From NCBI GenBank assembly GCA_009744235.1, contig WPHV01000004.1, positions 372,001-436,000 on the forward strand: 64,000 bases of DNA, written 5' to 3'. Shown in pieces: positions 18,501-29,322 of the stretch (position 1 is its first letter; each line of letters opens with the position of its first letter). Under the pieces are notes generated by a model. It did not search any database. It was not told the origin of the DNA and saw only the letters and a program-made list of their open reading frames with translations. The position numbers and the translations under genes were made by a program. This DNA is from Gillisella vitis (lineage in GTDB: Bacteria > Pseudomonadota > Alphaproteobacteria > Rhizobiales > Rhizobiaceae).

Positions 18501-21500
18501 TTGTCTATTTCCAAGATCCTAGTTGCCAATCGCTCCGAAATCGCCATTCGCGTGTTTCGGGCTGCCAATGAACTCGGCATAAAAACGGTCGCCATCTGGG
18601 CTGAGGAGGACAAGCTCTCCCTGCATCGCTTCAAGGCGGACGAAAGCTATCAGGTCGGTCGCGGCCCACATCTGAAGCGGGATCTGGGCCCGATCGAAAG
18701 CTATCTTTCCATTGAGGAAATCATCCGCGTCGCCAAATTGTCAGGCGCGGATGCCATCCATCCGGGCTATGGCCTCCTGTCCGAAAGCCCTGAATTTGTC
18801 GATGCCTGTAACGATGCAGGTCTGATTTTCATCGGCCCAAGATCCGATACGATGCGGCAATTGGGCAACAAGGTCGCCGCCCGCAATCTGGCCGTCGAAG
18901 TGGGCGTTCCCGTGGTGCCCGCCACCGAACCGCTGCCTGATGACATGGACACCGTGGCCAAAATGGCTGGCGAGATCGGCTATCCGCTGATGCTCAAGGC
19001 CTCCTGGGGCGGCGGCGGGCGCGGCATGCGGGTGATCCGCTCCGAAAGCGATCTGGCCCGCGAAGTGACGGAGGCCAAGCGCGAGGCAAAGGCCGCCTTC
19101 GGCAAGGATGAAGTCTATCTGGAAAAGCTGGTGGAAAATGCCCGCCATGTCGAAAGCCAGATCCTCGGCGATACCCATGGCAATGCCGTGCATCTTTTTG
19201 AGCGCGACTGCTCGGTGCAGCGCCGCAACCAGAAAGTCGTGGAACGCGCCCCCGCCCCCTATCTTTCCGAGGCCCAGCGCCAGGAACTTGCCGCCTATTC
19301 GCTGAAAATTGCCAGAGCCACCGGCTATATCGGTGCCGGTACCGTCGAATATCTGATGGATGCCGATACTGGAAAATTCTATTTCATCGAGGTCAACCCG
19401 CGCATTCAGGTCGAACATACCGTGACCGAAGTGGTCACCGGTATCGACATCGTCAAGGCGCAGATCCACATCCTTGAAGGCTTTGCCATCGGCACGCCTG
19501 AATCGGGTGTTCCCCGCCAAGAGGATATCCACCTGCATGGCCATGCCCTGCAATGCCGCGTCACGACCGAGGACCCGGAGCATAATTTCATTCCCGATTA
19601 CGGTCGCATCACCGCCTATCGCTCGGCGGCGGGTTTCGGCATCCGGCTCGATGGCGGCACCGCCTATACGGGCGCGATCATCACCCGTTTTTATGATCCA
19701 CTGCTGGTGAAAGTGACCGCTGCTGGCGCGTCGCCGCAGGAGGCGATCAGCAGGATGGATCGGGCGCTGCGCGAATTCCGTATCCGCGGTGTCGCCACCA
19801 ATCTCACCTTCCTTGAAGCGATCATCGGCCATCCGAAATTTCGCAACAATACCTATACGACACGCTTCATCGATACGACGCCGGAACTGTTCGCCCAGGT
19901 CAAGCGCCAGGACCGGGCAACCAAGCTGCTGACCTATCTGGCCGACGTGACCGTCAACGGCCACCCGGAAACCAAAGGCCGTCCCAAGCCCTCGGACAAG
20001 GCGGCAAAGCCAGTCATTCCCTATATCGATGCCAGTATCACCGATGGCACCAAGCAGAAACTCGATGCGCTGGGGCCCAAGGGCTTTGCCGAGTGGATGC
20101 GCAACGAACCGCGTGTGCTTTTGACCGATACGACCATGCGCGACGGCCATCAATCGCTGCTGGCCACCCGGATGCGCACAAATGACATTGCCCGGATCGC
20201 CAGTGTCTATGCCCGCGCCCTGCCCAATCTGCTTTCGCTGGAATGCTGGGGCGGCGCGACCTTTGACGTCTCAATGCGGTTCCTGACGGAAGATCCGTGG
20301 GAACGACTGGCACTGATTCGCGAAGGCGCACCCAACCTCTTGCTGCAAATGCTGCTGCGCGGCGCAAACGGTGTCGGCTATACCAATTACCCCGACAATG
20401 TTGTGAAATATTTCGTCCGCCAGGCGGCAAAGGGTGGCATCGACCTTTTCCGGGTGTTCGATTGCCTGAACTGGGTCGATAATATGCGCGTCTCCATGGA
20501 TGCCGTGCAGGAAGAGAACAAGCTGTGCGAGGCAGCGATCTGCTATACCGGCGATCTCCTGAACAGTGCCCGGCCAAAATACGACCTGAAATATTATACG
20601 GCTCTTGCCGCCGAACTGGAAAAGGCCGGTGCCCATATCATTGCCGTCAAGGACATGGCCGGGTTGCTGAAACCCGCTGCCGCGAAAGTGCTGTTCAAGG
20701 CGTTGCGTGAGGCAACCAGCCTGCCGATCCATTTCCACACCCATGACACATCGGGTATTTCCGCCGCCACTGTGCTGGCAGCCATTGATGCCGGTGTCGA
20801 TGCGGTAGATGCCGCCATGGATGCGCTGTCGGGCAATACGTCCCAGCCCTGCCTGGGCTCGATCGTCGAGGCCCTGGCCGGAACCGAGCGCGATCCGGGG
20901 CTCGATCCGGAATGGATTCGTCGTATTTCATTCTATTGGGAAGCAGTCCGCGGACAGTATTCGGCCTTCGAAAGCGATCTCAAGGGTCCGGCCTCCGAAG
21001 TCTATCTGCATGAAATGCCCGGCGGCCAGTTCACCAACCTGAAGGAACAGGCCCGCTCACTGGGGCTGGAAACCCGCTGGCACGAGGTGGCGCAGACCTA
21101 TGCCGACGTCAACCAGATGTTCGGTGACATCGTCAAGGTCACGCCATCTTCAAAGGTGGTGGGCGATATGGCGCTGATGATGGTGGCGCAAGACCTGACG
21201 GTGGACGATGTCGAGAATCCGGATAAGGACATTGCCTTCCCCGATTCGGTCGTCTCGATGCTGAAGGGTGACCTCGGCCAACCGCCCGGCGGCTGGCCAC
21301 AGAGCCTGCAAAAGAAGGCGTTGAAGGGCGAAAAACCATATACGGATGTGCCGGGCTCGCTTTTACCGCCCGCCGATCTCGATGCCGAACGCAAGACCAT
21401 CGAGGACAAGCTGGAGCGCAGTGTCAGTGACTTCGAATTCGCGTCCTACCTGATGTATCCGAAGGTGTTCACGGATTTCGCCCTGGCCTCCGATACCTAT

Positions 21501-21962
21501 GGCCCGGTCTCGGTCCTGCCGACCCATTCCTATTTCTACGGCATGGGCGATGGCGAGGAGCTGTTTGCCGAAATCGAGAAGGGCAAGACACTTGTCATCG
21601 TCAATCAGGCGGCCAGTGCTCCCGATGCCCAGGGCCTGGTTACGATGTTTTTCGAGCTGAACGGTCAGCCACGCCGTATCAAGGTGCCGGACCGCAGCCA
21701 TGGCGCGTCCGGTGCCGCCGCCCGCCGCAAGGCGGAGGCCGCCAATGCCGCGCATATCGGTGCGCCGATGCCCGGTGTCATCTCGCGGGTCTTTGTCTCG
21801 GCAGGGCAGGCCGTGAAAGCCGGAGACGTGCTGCTGTCCATCGAAGCGATGAAGATGGAAACCGCGCTGCATGCCGAACGCGATGGCAAGATTGCCGAAG
21901 TGCTGGTGAAGGCCGGTGACCAGATCGACGCCAAGGACCTGCTGATCGGCCTTGAGGCATAA
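18501..21962 (+). CDS. pyc: pyruvate carboxylase
   Basis: Biotin-dependent enzyme that carboxylates pyruvate to oxaloacetate, refilling the TCA cycle. The single 1,153-residue chain carries, in order: a biotin carboxylase ATP-grasp domain (KILVANRSEIAIR at the start, SWGGGGRGMRV); the carboxyltransferase TIM barrel (TDTTMRDGHQSL, HFHTHDTSG); a PYC_OADA-type domain; and the biotinyl domain with IEAMKMETALHAE near residue 1115, whose second Met-flanked lysine takes biotin. Length is typical for the alpha4 type. The TTG start has a strong GAGGAGG upstream. Confidence 0.97.
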   Translation: MSISKILVANRSEIAIRVFRAANELGIKTVAIWAEEDKLSLHRFKADESYQVGRGPHLKRDLGPIESYLSIEEIIRVAKLSGADAIHPGYGLLSESPEFVDACNDAGLIFIGPRSDTMRQLGNKVAARNLAVEVGVPVVPATEPLPDDMDTVAKMAGEIGYPLMLKASWGGGGRGMRVIRSESDLAREVTEAKREAKAAFGKDEVYLEKLVENARHVESQILGDTHGNAVHLFERDCSVQRRNQKVVERAPAPYLSEAQRQELAAYSLKIARATGYIGAGTVEYLMDADTGKFYFIEVNPRIQVEHTVTEVVTGIDIVKAQIHILEGFAIGTPESGVPRQEDIHLHGHALQCRVTTEDPEHNFIPDYGRITAYRSAAGFGIRLDGGTAYTGAIITRFYDPLLVKVTAAGASPQEAISRMDRALREFRIRGVATNLTFLEAIIGHPKFRNNTYTTRFIDTTPELFAQVKRQDRATKLLTYLADVTVNGHPETKGRPKPSDKAAKPVIPYIDASITDGTKQKLDALGPKGFAEWMRNEPRVLLTDTTMRDGHQSLLATRMRTNDIARIASVYARALPNLLSLECWGGATFDVSMRFLTEDPWERLALIREGAPNLLLQMLLRGANGVGYTNYPDNVVKYFVRQAAKGGIDLFRVFDCLNWVDNMRVSMDAVQEENKLCEAAICYTGDLLNSARPKYDLKYYTALAAELEKAGAHIIAVKDMAGLLKPAAAKVLFKALREATSLPIHFHTHDTSGISAATVLAAIDAGVDAVDAAMDALSGNTSQPCLGSIVEALAGTERDPGLDPEWIRRISFYWEAVRGQYSAFESDLKGPASEVYLHEMPGGQFTNLKEQARSLGLETRWHEVAQTYADVNQMFGDIVKVTPSSKVVGDMALMMVAQDLTVDDVENPDKDIAFPDSVVSMLKGDLGQPPGGWPQSLQKKALKGEKPYTDVPGSLLPPADLDAERKTIEDKLERSVSDFEFASYLMYPKVFTDFALASDTYGPVSVLPTHSYFYGMGDGEELFAEIEKGKTLVIVNQAASAPDAQGLVTMFFELNGQPRRIKVPDRSHGASGAAARRKAEAANAAHIGAPMPGVISRVFVSAGQAVKAGDVLLSIEAMKMETALHAERDGKIAEVLVKAGDQIDAKDLLIGLEA

Positions 21963-21973
21963 CAAACTAAAAA

Positions 21974-22001
21974 GGCGGCGCGTACCTTAGGATGCGCCGC
22001 C
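21974..22001 (-). terminator. terminator between pyc and the zincin-like gene
   Basis: The perfect stem GGCGGCGC / GCGCCGCC has a 12-base loop. An A-rich stretch (AAACTAAAAA) precedes it, giving a U-rich tail on the minus strand, so it best serves the minus-strand gene; it may also slow pyc transcription. Confidence 0.65.
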
Positions 22002-22027
22002 CGTATCCTGTTGTGTTTTCGCAGACG

Positions 22028-22471
22028 TTACGACCGGTCGGCCATTCCATCATCAACACTTTCCTCGATCCGTTCCATATCATCATCGGACAGGCCAAAG
22101 TGATGGCCAATCTCGTGGATCAGCACATGGGTGACGATATCGCCCAATGTTTCTTCATTCTCGGCCCAGTAGTCGAGAATGGGGCGGCGATAGAGGGTGA
22201 TCTTATTGGGCACCTCACCAGTTTCCATGCTGAAACGCTCGGAAATGCCGCGCCCTTCGAACAGGCCCAGCAGATCGAAGGGCGTTTCGAGGGCCATGTC
22301 TTCAAACACGTCGTCGGTGGGAAAATCGGCAATCTCGATGATCAGGTTTCCGGTCAAGTCCCGAAACTCCTTCGGCAAATTGCCGAAAGCTTCGATCGCC
22401 AGCGACTCGAACGTGCTGATTGTCGGCGCGTGTTTTTCGCGCCAGTCGTCGGATTGGTCTACCCGGGCCAT
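22028..22471 (-). CDS. metallopeptidase-like protein, zincin/DUF1025 family
   Basis: Small acidic cytoplasmic protein of 147 residues with a zincin motif HEIGHHFG at residues 119-126, preceded by DIVTHVLI. This is the layout of the bacterial 'metallopeptidase family protein' (formerly DUF1025, minimal zincin fold). Activity in such proteins is not well established; the HExxH motif is intact here. ATG 22471 has TAGGAG upstream, which decides against the longer frame to 22552. The gene stands alone between pyc and acsA. Confidence 0.8.
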   Translation of the reverse strand: MARVDQSDDWREKHAPTISTFESLAIEAFGNLPKEFRDLTGNLIIEIADFPTDDVFEDMALETPFDLLGLFEGRGISERFSMETGEVPNKITLYRRPILDYWAENEETLGDIVTHVLIHEIGHHFGLSDDDMERIEESVDDGMADRS

Positions 22472-22793
22472 GGGAACTCCTACTACAGCGCCGCGCAGGA
22501 CTGACATCGCGCACCCGCCATAACACTCGAATGGACTGTGGAGGCCTGTCACCGACCGGCTCGAAGGTCAGGTAAGGGTCGTTCCACAGTAAGATCCCCC
22601 ATATAGTCTGTTTAATTGCACTTTACGAGTGCCATTCAAAACCCGGCCAGTTCCGCTTGAAAATGCTGGTAATATGAACTGCCATTGAAGCCGATAGTTC
22701 ATTTTCTTATTCGTTCACAACGAGAATGCGTGAGCGACTTGGTAAAGGGGCGGAGAGACCCCGCCCCCTTTGCAAAGCGTGAGATAAATAGCC
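22472..22793. other. intergenic stretch downstream of acsA
   Basis: 322 bases without a gene. It must contain the promoter of the zincin-like gene and holds the acsA terminator hairpin (22742-22772). I see no tRNA, no plausible small ORF with a ribosome site, and no repeat. Confidence 0.5.
22742..22772 (-). terminator. terminator for acsA
   Basis: A GC-rich hairpin pairs AAAGGGGCGG with CCGCCCCCTTT (one bulged C) around a short loop. It lies just downstream of the acsA stop on the minus strand. The U-tract is short, so confidence is moderate. Confidence 0.55.
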
Positions 22794-24749
22794 TCAGGCG
22801 GATGCTTTGTTCTGCCGGTTGGCAATCAAGTCATCGACAACGCCAGGATCGGCGAGCGTCGATGTATCGCCCAGCGCGCCGAAATCGTCCTCGGCGATCT
22901 TGCGCAGGATACGACGCATGATCTTGCCGGACCGGGTTTTCGGCAGGCCGGGAGCGAACTGAACCTTGTCGGGAGAGGCAATCGGGCCGATTTCGGAACG
23001 GACATGCTTAATCAGCGTCTGGCGCAATTCCTCATCGCCCTCATGGCCCGCCATCAGCGTCACATAGCAATAAATGCCCTGGCCCTTGATGCCGTGCGGA
23101 TAACCGACCACAGCGGCTTCCGAGACCAGATGGTGGGAAACCAGTGCTGATTCCACCTCGGCAGTCCCCAGACGGTGGCCGGACACATTCAGCACGTCAT
23201 CGACGCGGCCGGTGATCCAGTAATAACCGTCTTCGTCACGACGGCAGCCGTCGCCGGTGAAATACTTGCCCTTATAGGTGGAGAAATAGGTCTGGACGAA
23301 GCGATTGTGGTCACCGTAAATCGTTCGTGCCTGGCCCGGCCAGCTGTCGATCAGGCAGAGATTGCCATCGGCAGCCCCTTCCAGCACCTTGCCTTCATTG
23401 TCCACCAGTTCCGGCTTGACGCCAAAGAACGGCCGGGTCGCGGAACCGGGCTTGAGATCCGTGGCGCCGGGCAGGGGGCTGATGAGAATGCCGCCAGTCT
23501 CGGTCTGCCACCATGTATCGACAATCGGGCAGCGCTGGTCGCCGACCACGTTATAATACCATTCCCACGCTTCCGGATTGATCGGCTCACCGACCGAGCC
23601 CAGCAATCGCAGGCTTGAGCGCGAGGAGCGCTTGACGAAATCGTCTCCGGCCCCCATCAGCGACCGGATGGCGGTGGGCGCGGTATAGAAAATATTGACC
23701 TTGTGCTTGTCGATGATTTCCCAGAACCGTCCCTGGTCGGGGAAATTCGGCACGCCTTCGAACATCACGGTCGTCGCGCAATTGGCCAGCGGCCCGTAAA
23801 CGATATAGGAATGGCCGGTCACCCAGCCCACGTCTGCCGAGCACCAGAATATCTCGCCGTCCTTGTAATCGAACACATATTCGTGGGTCATCGCCGCATA
23901 GACGAGATAGCCACCGGTCGTGTGCAGCACGCCCTTTGGCTTGCCGGTGGAGCCGGAGGTGTAGAGAATGAACAGCGGATCTTCCGCCTTCATCTTCACC
24001 GGCGGGCAATCCGGCTTCACCTTGGCAATCTCTTGATGATACCAGAGATCGCGCCCCGGAGCCCAACCGACCTTGCCGCCGGTGCGACGCACCACCAACA
24101 CCTTGTTGACGATGACATATTGTTTTGCCGCAATGTCGATGGCGACATCGGTATTTTCCTTGAGCGCCACCGGCTTGCCCCCGCGCACCCCTTCGTCACA
24201 GGTGATCACGAAGGTCGATTCGCAATCGACAATCCGGCCAGCCAGGGCTTCAGGCGAAAAACCGCCAAACACCACCGAATGCACAGCACCAATACGCGAA
24301 CACGCCAGCATGGCATAGGTCGCTTCCGGCACCATCGGCATATAGATGGTAACGCGGTCGCCTTTCTTGACGCCATGAGCCTTCAGCACGTTGGCGAGCC
24401 GGCAGACATTGTCATAAAGCTGATTATAGGTGATCCGCTTGTCGATATAGGGATTGTCCCCTTCCCAGATGATCGCGGTGCGTTCGCCATGGGTTTTCAG
24501 ATGCCGGTCGATGCAATTATAGGAGACATTGGTCAGCCCGTCCTCGAACCATTTGATCGGCACCTTGCCCTTGAAACTGGTGTTCTTGGCCTTGGTATAA
24601 GGCTTGAACCAATCGATCCGCTTGCCGTGTTTCGACCAGAATTTCTCCGGCTCCTCAATGCTTTCCTCGTACCATTTCAGGTATTTGTCGTTATCGATCA
24701 AAGCCTGGGCCTTGGCGGCCTTTAAAACGGGATAGGTCTTCGCAGACAT
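22794..24749 (-). CDS. acsA: acetyl-CoA synthetase (AMP-forming)
   Basis: Activates acetate to acetyl-CoA through an acetyl-AMP intermediate. The 651-residue protein begins MSAKTYPVL and has the P-loop motif [20 protein letters not shown], the WWQTETGG segment of the adenylate-forming superfamily, and the C-terminal [16 protein letters not shown] whose lysine is the usual acetylation switch. ATG 24749 has AGGAGG at good spacing; the longer frame to 24824 is not supported. A GC-rich hairpin follows the gene. An inverted repeat at 24822-24851 lies in its 5' region. Confidence 0.97.
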   Translation of the reverse strand: MSAKTYPVLKAAKAQALIDNDKYLKWYEESIEEPEKFWSKHGKRIDWFKPYTKAKNTSFKGKVPIKWFEDGLTNVSYNCIDRHLKTHGERTAIIWEGDNPYIDKRITYNQLYDNVCRLANVLKAHGVKKGDRVTIYMPMVPEATYAMLACSRIGAVHSVVFGGFSPEALAGRIVDCESTFVITCDEGVRGGKPVALKENTDVAIDIAAKQYVIVNKVLVVRRTGGKVGWAPGRDLWYHQEIAKVKPDCPPVKMKAEDPLFILYTSGSTGKPKGVLHTTGGYLVYAAMTHEYVFDYKDGEIFWCSADVGWVTGHSYIVYGPLANCATTVMFEGVPNFPDQGRFWEIIDKHKVNIFYTAPTAIRSLMGAGDDFVKRSSRSSLRLLGSVGEPINPEAWEWYYNVVGDQRCPIVDTWWQTETGGILISPLPGATDLKPGSATRPFFGVKPELVDNEGKVLEGAADGNLCLIDSWPGQARTIYGDHNRFVQTYFSTYKGKYFTGDGCRRDEDGYYWITGRVDDVLNVSGHRLGTAEVESALVSHHLVSEAAVVGYPHGIKGQGIYCYVTLMAGHEGDEELRQTLIKHVRSEIGPIASPDKVQFAPGLPKTRSGKIMRRILRKIAEDDFGALGDTSTLADPGVVDDLIANRQNKASA

Positions 24750-24821
24750 GAAATCCTCCTGATGTGACGCAGCCATGACAGGCTGCGGAGAGCTCCTCAC
24801 CTCTCTCAACATGCGACCCGG

Positions 24822-24851
24822 CATGATGCGGTGCAGTGGCTCTGCATCATG
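24822..24851. repeat. 8-bp inverted repeat upstream of acsA
   Basis: CATGATGC (24822-24829) and GCATCATG (24844-24851) are exact complements separated by 14 bases. They lie between the divergent acsA and trcR genes, 73 bases or more before the acsA start. It could be an operator or a short relic of a palindromic repeat. Confidence 0.4.
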
Positions 24852-25038
24852 ATATAGGTGTCATACTGCCAATTCTTATCAGGTCGCCACATGGCGGCAA
24901 TTAGACAAAGGTCATTTGTCTTTCAAAGAATTGCATTTCTGCGTCAACCGGCGTATATAGCCGTTGATTTCCCGGAAATTCTGGTTGTATCCACGGCTCG
25001 CGCCCGACGGCGCGTACCTACAGAAGGATTGTAATTGC

Positions 25039-25734
25039 ATGGCCCAGACACTGCTTATGCCAAAGGCAACGGCCGTATGGCTCGTAGACAATACGGCGCT
25101 GTCATTCGAGCAGATCGCCCAGTTCTGCAAGCTGCACCCGCTTGAGGTAAAAGCCATTGCTGATGGCGAAGCCGCACAAGGCATCAAGGGTCTTGATCCC
25201 ATTGCCACCGGCCAGCTTTCCCGCGACGAGATCGCGCGCGGCGAAAAAGATATTGCCCACAAGCTGAAGATTTCCGAGCCAAAGGTGCGCGTGCCTGATT
25301 CGAAGCGCCGTGGCCCCCGCTATACGCCGGTCTCCAAGCGTCAGGACCGCCCGAACGCCATTCTCTGGCTGGTGCGCAATCATCCTGAACTGAAGGATGC
25401 ACAGATTTCCCGGCTGGTTGGCACCACGAAGAGCACGATCGAGCAGATCCGCGACCGCAGCCACTGGAATTCGGCCAATCTCGCGCCGATGGACCCAGTG
25501 ACGCTTGGCCTGTGCAGCCAGATCGATCTGGACATGGAAGTGGAAAAGGCCTCGAAGGGCCGTCCGCTGCCGACAGCTGCCGAGCTGGGCGCCACCCTGC
25601 AATCGGCATCGCAGACCGAACATCTCGATTTCTACGCCCAGGAAGAGGAAAAGGAAATCGACGCCAATGCCGTGTTCAAGAAGCTGCAATCGCTGAAATC
25701 GACCACTCCCGAAGAAGAAGACGATCAGTACTGA
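25039..25734 (+). CDS. trcR: TrcR (DUF1013) RNA-polymerase-associated cell-cycle regulator
   Basis: 231-residue soluble protein of the DUF1013 family, found in alphaproteobacteria. In Caulobacter the DUF1013 protein TrcR was described as tracking with RNA polymerase to control the cell cycle; that role is from the literature, not from this sequence. Recognition rests on the N-terminal segment PKATAVWLVDNTALSFEQIA, the central RPNAILWLVRNHPELKDAQI and an HTH-like LVGTTKSTIEQIRDRSHW, ending in an acidic tail (PEEEDDQY). ATG 25039 has AAGGA upstream; a frame from 24964 is longer but its extra residues look non-coding. A strong terminator follows. Confidence 0.85.
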   Translation: MAQTLLMPKATAVWLVDNTALSFEQIAQFCKLHPLEVKAIADGEAAQGIKGLDPIATGQLSRDEIARGEKDIAHKLKISEPKVRVPDSKRRGPRYTPVSKRQDRPNAILWLVRNHPELKDAQISRLVGTTKSTIEQIRDRSHWNSANLAPMDPVTLGLCSQIDLDMEVEKASKGRPLPTAAELGATLQSASQTEHLDFYAQEEEKEIDANAVFKKLQSLKSTTPEEEDDQY

Positions 25735-25760
25735 TCCGGCATATCAGCGTTGGAAAATTC

Positions 25761-25790
25761 AAACCCCGGTGGCTCCGCCCCGGGGTTTTA
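25761..25790 (+). terminator. rho-independent terminator after trcR
   Basis: The stem AAACCCCGG / CCGGGGTTT has a 10-base loop and is followed by TATTTTG. It lies between converging genes and may also stop yggS transcription. Confidence 0.85.
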
Positions 25791-25831
25791 TTTTGATTGC
25801 AGACGGCCAGCGGCGATTATTGAACGGGTTG

Positions 25832-26491
25832 TCAGCGATGGCCGAAAATCGCCGATCCCACCCGAACACTGGTGGCACCAAAGGCAATAGCTGTCTCGTA
25901 ATCACCCGACATGCCCATCGACAGGCGCTCGACGCCGCATTGCCCGGCCAGCTTCGCCAGAAGAGCGAAATGTGGCCCGGGATTTTCATCGGCTGGCGGA
26001 ATGCACATCAATCCCACAATATCGAGGCCGAGTTCCGACCGGCAAAGGGCGACAAAATCCACCGTGTCCTGCGGGGCAATGCCCGCCTTTTGCGGCTCCA
26101 GGCCGGTATTGACCTGCACATAAAGCCGCAGCTGCCGGCCCTGCTTGGCCATTTCCTCGGCCAGCGCGCGGGCGATTTTTTCCCGGTCCACCGTTTCGAT
26201 CACATCGAATAGCGCCACGGCTTCCGCTGCCTTGTTGGATTGCAGTGGCCCGATCAGATGCAGCTCGATCTCAGGCGTTTCAGCCTTCAACTGCGGCCAT
26301 TTTCCCTGCGATTCCTGCACCCGGTTTTCACCGAACACCCGCTGGCCATGCAGGATGACCGGGCGGATCGCCTCCGCATCGAAGGTTTTGGAAACCGCGA
26401 CCAGCGTGACCGCCTCCGGGGTCCGATCAGCTTCGCGGGCCGCAGCGGCGATCCGGGTCCGTACCTCATCCAGTCGTTCTTCAATGGTCAT
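25832..26491 (-). CDS. YggS-family PLP homeostasis protein
   Basis: 219-residue PLP-binding protein of the YggS/PROSC family, thought to buffer or deliver pyridoxal phosphate and to affect amino-acid metabolism. Family marks: VTLVAVSKTF with the PLP lysine near residue 36, FGENRVQESQGKW, LHLIGPLQSNK and the C-terminal phosphate-binding LSMGMSGDYETAIAFGATSVRVGSAIFG. The start MTIEERLDEV is at 26491; the longer frame to 26620 has no family support. It converges on trcR. Confidence 0.92.
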   Translation of the reverse strand: MTIEERLDEVRTRIAAAAREADRTPEAVTLVAVSKTFDAEAIRPVILHGQRVFGENRVQESQGKWPQLKAETPEIELHLIGPLQSNKAAEAVALFDVIETVDREKIARALAEEMAKQGRQLRLYVQVNTGLEPQKAGIAPQDTVDFVALCRSELGLDIVGLMCIPPADENPGPHFALLAKLAGQCGVERLSMGMSGDYETAIAFGATSVRVGSAIFGHR

Positions 26492-26691
26492 CGCCAGCCA
26501 TCCATATTTTAAAATTACGCCTGTTTTCGCGGCACTGGCCGCGAAAGGCAAGAGCCTTGCAAGCGCATTATCGGCACCGCAGCAAGGAATGCGTCCCAGG
26601 ATGGCCCGATTCCGGCGCAAAACCTTGACGCTAGGGCTGTTTCATGGTGAAGGTCCACCCAAATTTTCAAGCAATTCGGACGTAGCATCCC

Positions 26692-29322
26692 ATGAGTACA
26701 GAACGTTACAATCCGCGCGATGCGGAACCTCGTTGGCAGGAAAAATGGTCTGAGGCGAAAATCTTCGAGACCGATAACGACGATCCTCGCGAAAAATACT
26801 ACGTACTTGAGATGTTCCCCTACCCGTCTGGCCGCATCCATATCGGCCATGTGCGCAATTATGCCATGGGCGATGTCGTGGCTCGCTACAAGCGCGCGCG
26901 CGGCTATAACGTGTTGCATCCGATGGGTTGGGACGCTTTCGGCATGCCAGCCGAAAACGCCGCCATGCAAAACAAGGTTCATCCCAAGGACTGGACTTAC
27001 CAGAACATCGCCTCCATGCGCGCCCAGCTGAAATCCATGGGCCTGTCGCTGGACTGGTCACGTGAATTCGCCACCTGCGATGTCGAATATTACCAACGCC
27101 AGCAATATCTCTTCCTCGACATGATGGAAAAGGGCCTGGTCTATCGCAAGCAGTCCAAGGTTAACTGGGACCCGGTCGATCAAACGGTTCTGGCCAATGA
27201 ACAGGTGATCGATGGCCGTGGCTGGCGCTCCGGTGCGCTGGTCGAGCAACGCGAACTGACCCAATGGTTCTTCAAGATCACCGATTTCGCCCAGGATCTG
27301 CTGGACGCCCTGGACACGCTGGATCACTGGCCGGAAAAGGTCCGGCTGATGCAGAAGAACTGGATCGGTCGCTCTGAAGGCCTGGCCATTCGCTGGGAGA
27401 TCGCCGCCGGTACCGGCCCTCAGGGCTTTGCCGACGTGCAGGTCTATACGACCCGCCCTGACACACTGTTCGGTGCCAGCTTCCTGGCAATCGCCGCCGA
27501 CCATCCGCTGGCCAAGGCGCTGTCCGAAACATCCACCGACATTGCGGCCTTCTGCGACGAATGCCGCAGGGCAGGGACCTCACTGGCTGCGCTGGAAACC
27601 GCCGAGAAAAAGGGCTTGGACACCGGCATCAAGGTCAAGCATCCGCTTGATCCTAACTGGGAATTGCCTGTTTACGTCGCCAATTTCGTGCTGATGGACT
27701 ATGGCACTGGCGCGATCTTCGCCTGCCCGTCAGGAGACCAGCGCGACCTGGATTTCGCCCGCAAATACGATCTGCCTGTTGTGCCTGTTGTGATGCCAAA
27801 GGATGGCGATGCAGCCAGCTTTACCGTCGGCGATACCGCCTACGACGGCGATGGCGTGATGATCAATTCCCGTTTTCTGGATGGCCTGACGACACAGGAA
27901 GCCTTCGATGTCGTTGCCGGCAAACTCACCGCTGCACAGCTCGGCAATGAACCTGTCGCAGAGCGCCGGGTGAACTTCCGCCTGCGCGACTGGGGCGTAT
28001 CACGCCAGCGCTATTGGGGCTGCCCGATCCCGGTTATTCACTGTGATGACTGCGGAGTTGTTCCGGTTCCGAAACAGGATCTGCCGGTCAAGCTGCCGGA
28101 TGACGTCACCTTTGACGTGCCTGGAAACCCGCTGGATCGCCACCCAACCTGGCGCAACGTTTCCTGCCCTTGCTGTGGCAAGGCGGCTCGGCGTGAAACG
28201 GATACGATGGACACGTTTGTCGATTCCAGCTGGTATTACACCCGTTTCACCGCACCATGGGAAGACAAGCCGACCAATCCGGCTGTGGCCAATCATTGGC
28301 TGCCAGTCGATCAATATATCGGCGGTATCGAGCATGCGATCCTGCACCTGCTCTATTCCCGCTTCTTCACCCGTGCCATGCGCGAAACCGGCCATGTGGC
28401 CGTCAGCGAGCCTTTCAAAGGTCTGTTTACCCAAGGCATGGTCGTCCACGAGACCTACCGTCTTGGTAGTGGCGCAAACGGCGAATGGGTCGCGCCTGCG
28501 GATATCCGCGTCGAGGATGTCGATGGCACACGCCGCGCCTTCCTTCTCTCCTCCGGCGAGGAAGTGACGATCGGCTCCGTTGAAAAAATGTCGAAGTCGA
28601 AAAAGAACGTCATCGACCCCGACGATATTCTGGGCTCCTACGGTGCCGACACCGCCCGCTTTTTCGTTTTGTCGGACTCGCCACCGGATCGCGACGTGAT
28701 CTGGTCGGAAGCCGGTATCGAAGGCTCGCATCGCTTCGTTCAGCGGCTCTGGCGGCTGGTTTCCGAGGCTGCTGAAGTGCTCAGAATCTCTGCATCGACT
28801 CCGGCTAAGGATGGTGCGGGCAGGTCGGTTTCTCAAGCTGCCCACAAGACCTTGCAGGCTGTCGGTGCCGATCTGGACAAACTGGCCTTCAACAAGGCCG
28901 TGGCGCGGATTTACGAGTTGCTCAATGCTCTGGCAGCGCCGCTGGCGCAGGTGGCATCTGGACAGGCCGATGCTGACTTCGCCGCTGCGGTGCGCAACGC
29001 TACAGAAATACTAATCCAAATCATCGCTCCGATGATGCCGCATCTGGCCGAAGAATGCTGGGCGGTGTTGGGCCATTCCGGAATGGTGTCGCAAGCAGAC
29101 TGGCCGGTTTTCGACGCTGAATTGGTGGCTGAAAACGAAGTGGTCATGCCGGTGCAGATCAACGGCAAGAAGAAGGCCGAATTGACAATTGCGCGCGATG
29201 CGGATCAGAATGCCGTCAGCCAAGCGGTGCTCGATCTGGATGCCGTCAAAGCCGCTCTTCAAGGGCAGACGCCTAAGAAGATCATTGTGGTTCCGCAGAG
29301 GATTGTGAACATTGTCGTCTGA
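26692..29322 (+). CDS. leuS: leucyl-tRNA synthetase
   Basis: Charges tRNA-Leu. The 876-residue class I synthetase shows the HIGH signature as [12 protein letters not shown] near residue 52, a CP1 editing insertion with [12 protein letters not shown], and [15 protein letters not shown] near residue 633, followed by the anticodon-binding and C-terminal domains. Length and motif order are normal. It overlaps lptE by 11 bases, suggesting coupled translation. Confidence 0.98.
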   Translation: MSTERYNPRDAEPRWQEKWSEAKIFETDNDDPREKYYVLEMFPYPSGRIHIGHVRNYAMGDVVARYKRARGYNVLHPMGWDAFGMPAENAAMQNKVHPKDWTYQNIASMRAQLKSMGLSLDWSREFATCDVEYYQRQQYLFLDMMEKGLVYRKQSKVNWDPVDQTVLANEQVIDGRGWRSGALVEQRELTQWFFKITDFAQDLLDALDTLDHWPEKVRLMQKNWIGRSEGLAIRWEIAAGTGPQGFADVQVYTTRPDTLFGASFLAIAADHPLAKALSETSTDIAAFCDECRRAGTSLAALETAEKKGLDTGIKVKHPLDPNWELPVYVANFVLMDYGTGAIFACPSGDQRDLDFARKYDLPVVPVVMPKDGDAASFTVGDTAYDGDGVMINSRFLDGLTTQEAFDVVAGKLTAAQLGNEPVAERRVNFRLRDWGVSRQRYWGCPIPVIHCDDCGVVPVPKQDLPVKLPDDVTFDVPGNPLDRHPTWRNVSCPCCGKAARRETDTMDTFVDSSWYYTRFTAPWEDKPTNPAVANHWLPVDQYIGGIEHAILHLLYSRFFTRAMRETGHVAVSEPFKGLFTQGMVVHETYRLGSGANGEWVAPADIRVEDVDGTRRAFLLSSGEEVTIGSVEKMSKSKKNVIDPDDILGSYGADTARFFVLSDSPPDRDVIWSEAGIEGSHRFVQRLWRLVSEAAEVLRISASTPAKDGAGRSVSQAAHKTLQAVGADLDKLAFNKAVARIYELLNALAAPLAQVASGQADADFAAAVRNATEILIQIIAPMMPHLAEECWAVLGHSGMVSQADWPVFDAELVAENEVVMPVQINGKKKAELTIARDADQNAVSQAVLDLDAVKAALQGQTPKKIIVVPQRIVNIVV

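Noticed and set aside
18741..20153. 470-codon minus-strand frame inside pyc
   Set aside because: Antisense to the ATP-grasp domain of pyc with no recognisable domain.
27058..27066. TCACGTGAA in leuS as a further parS site
   Set aside because: Only the core nine bases match; the outer arms do not, and CACGTG cores occur by chance (another at 52287).
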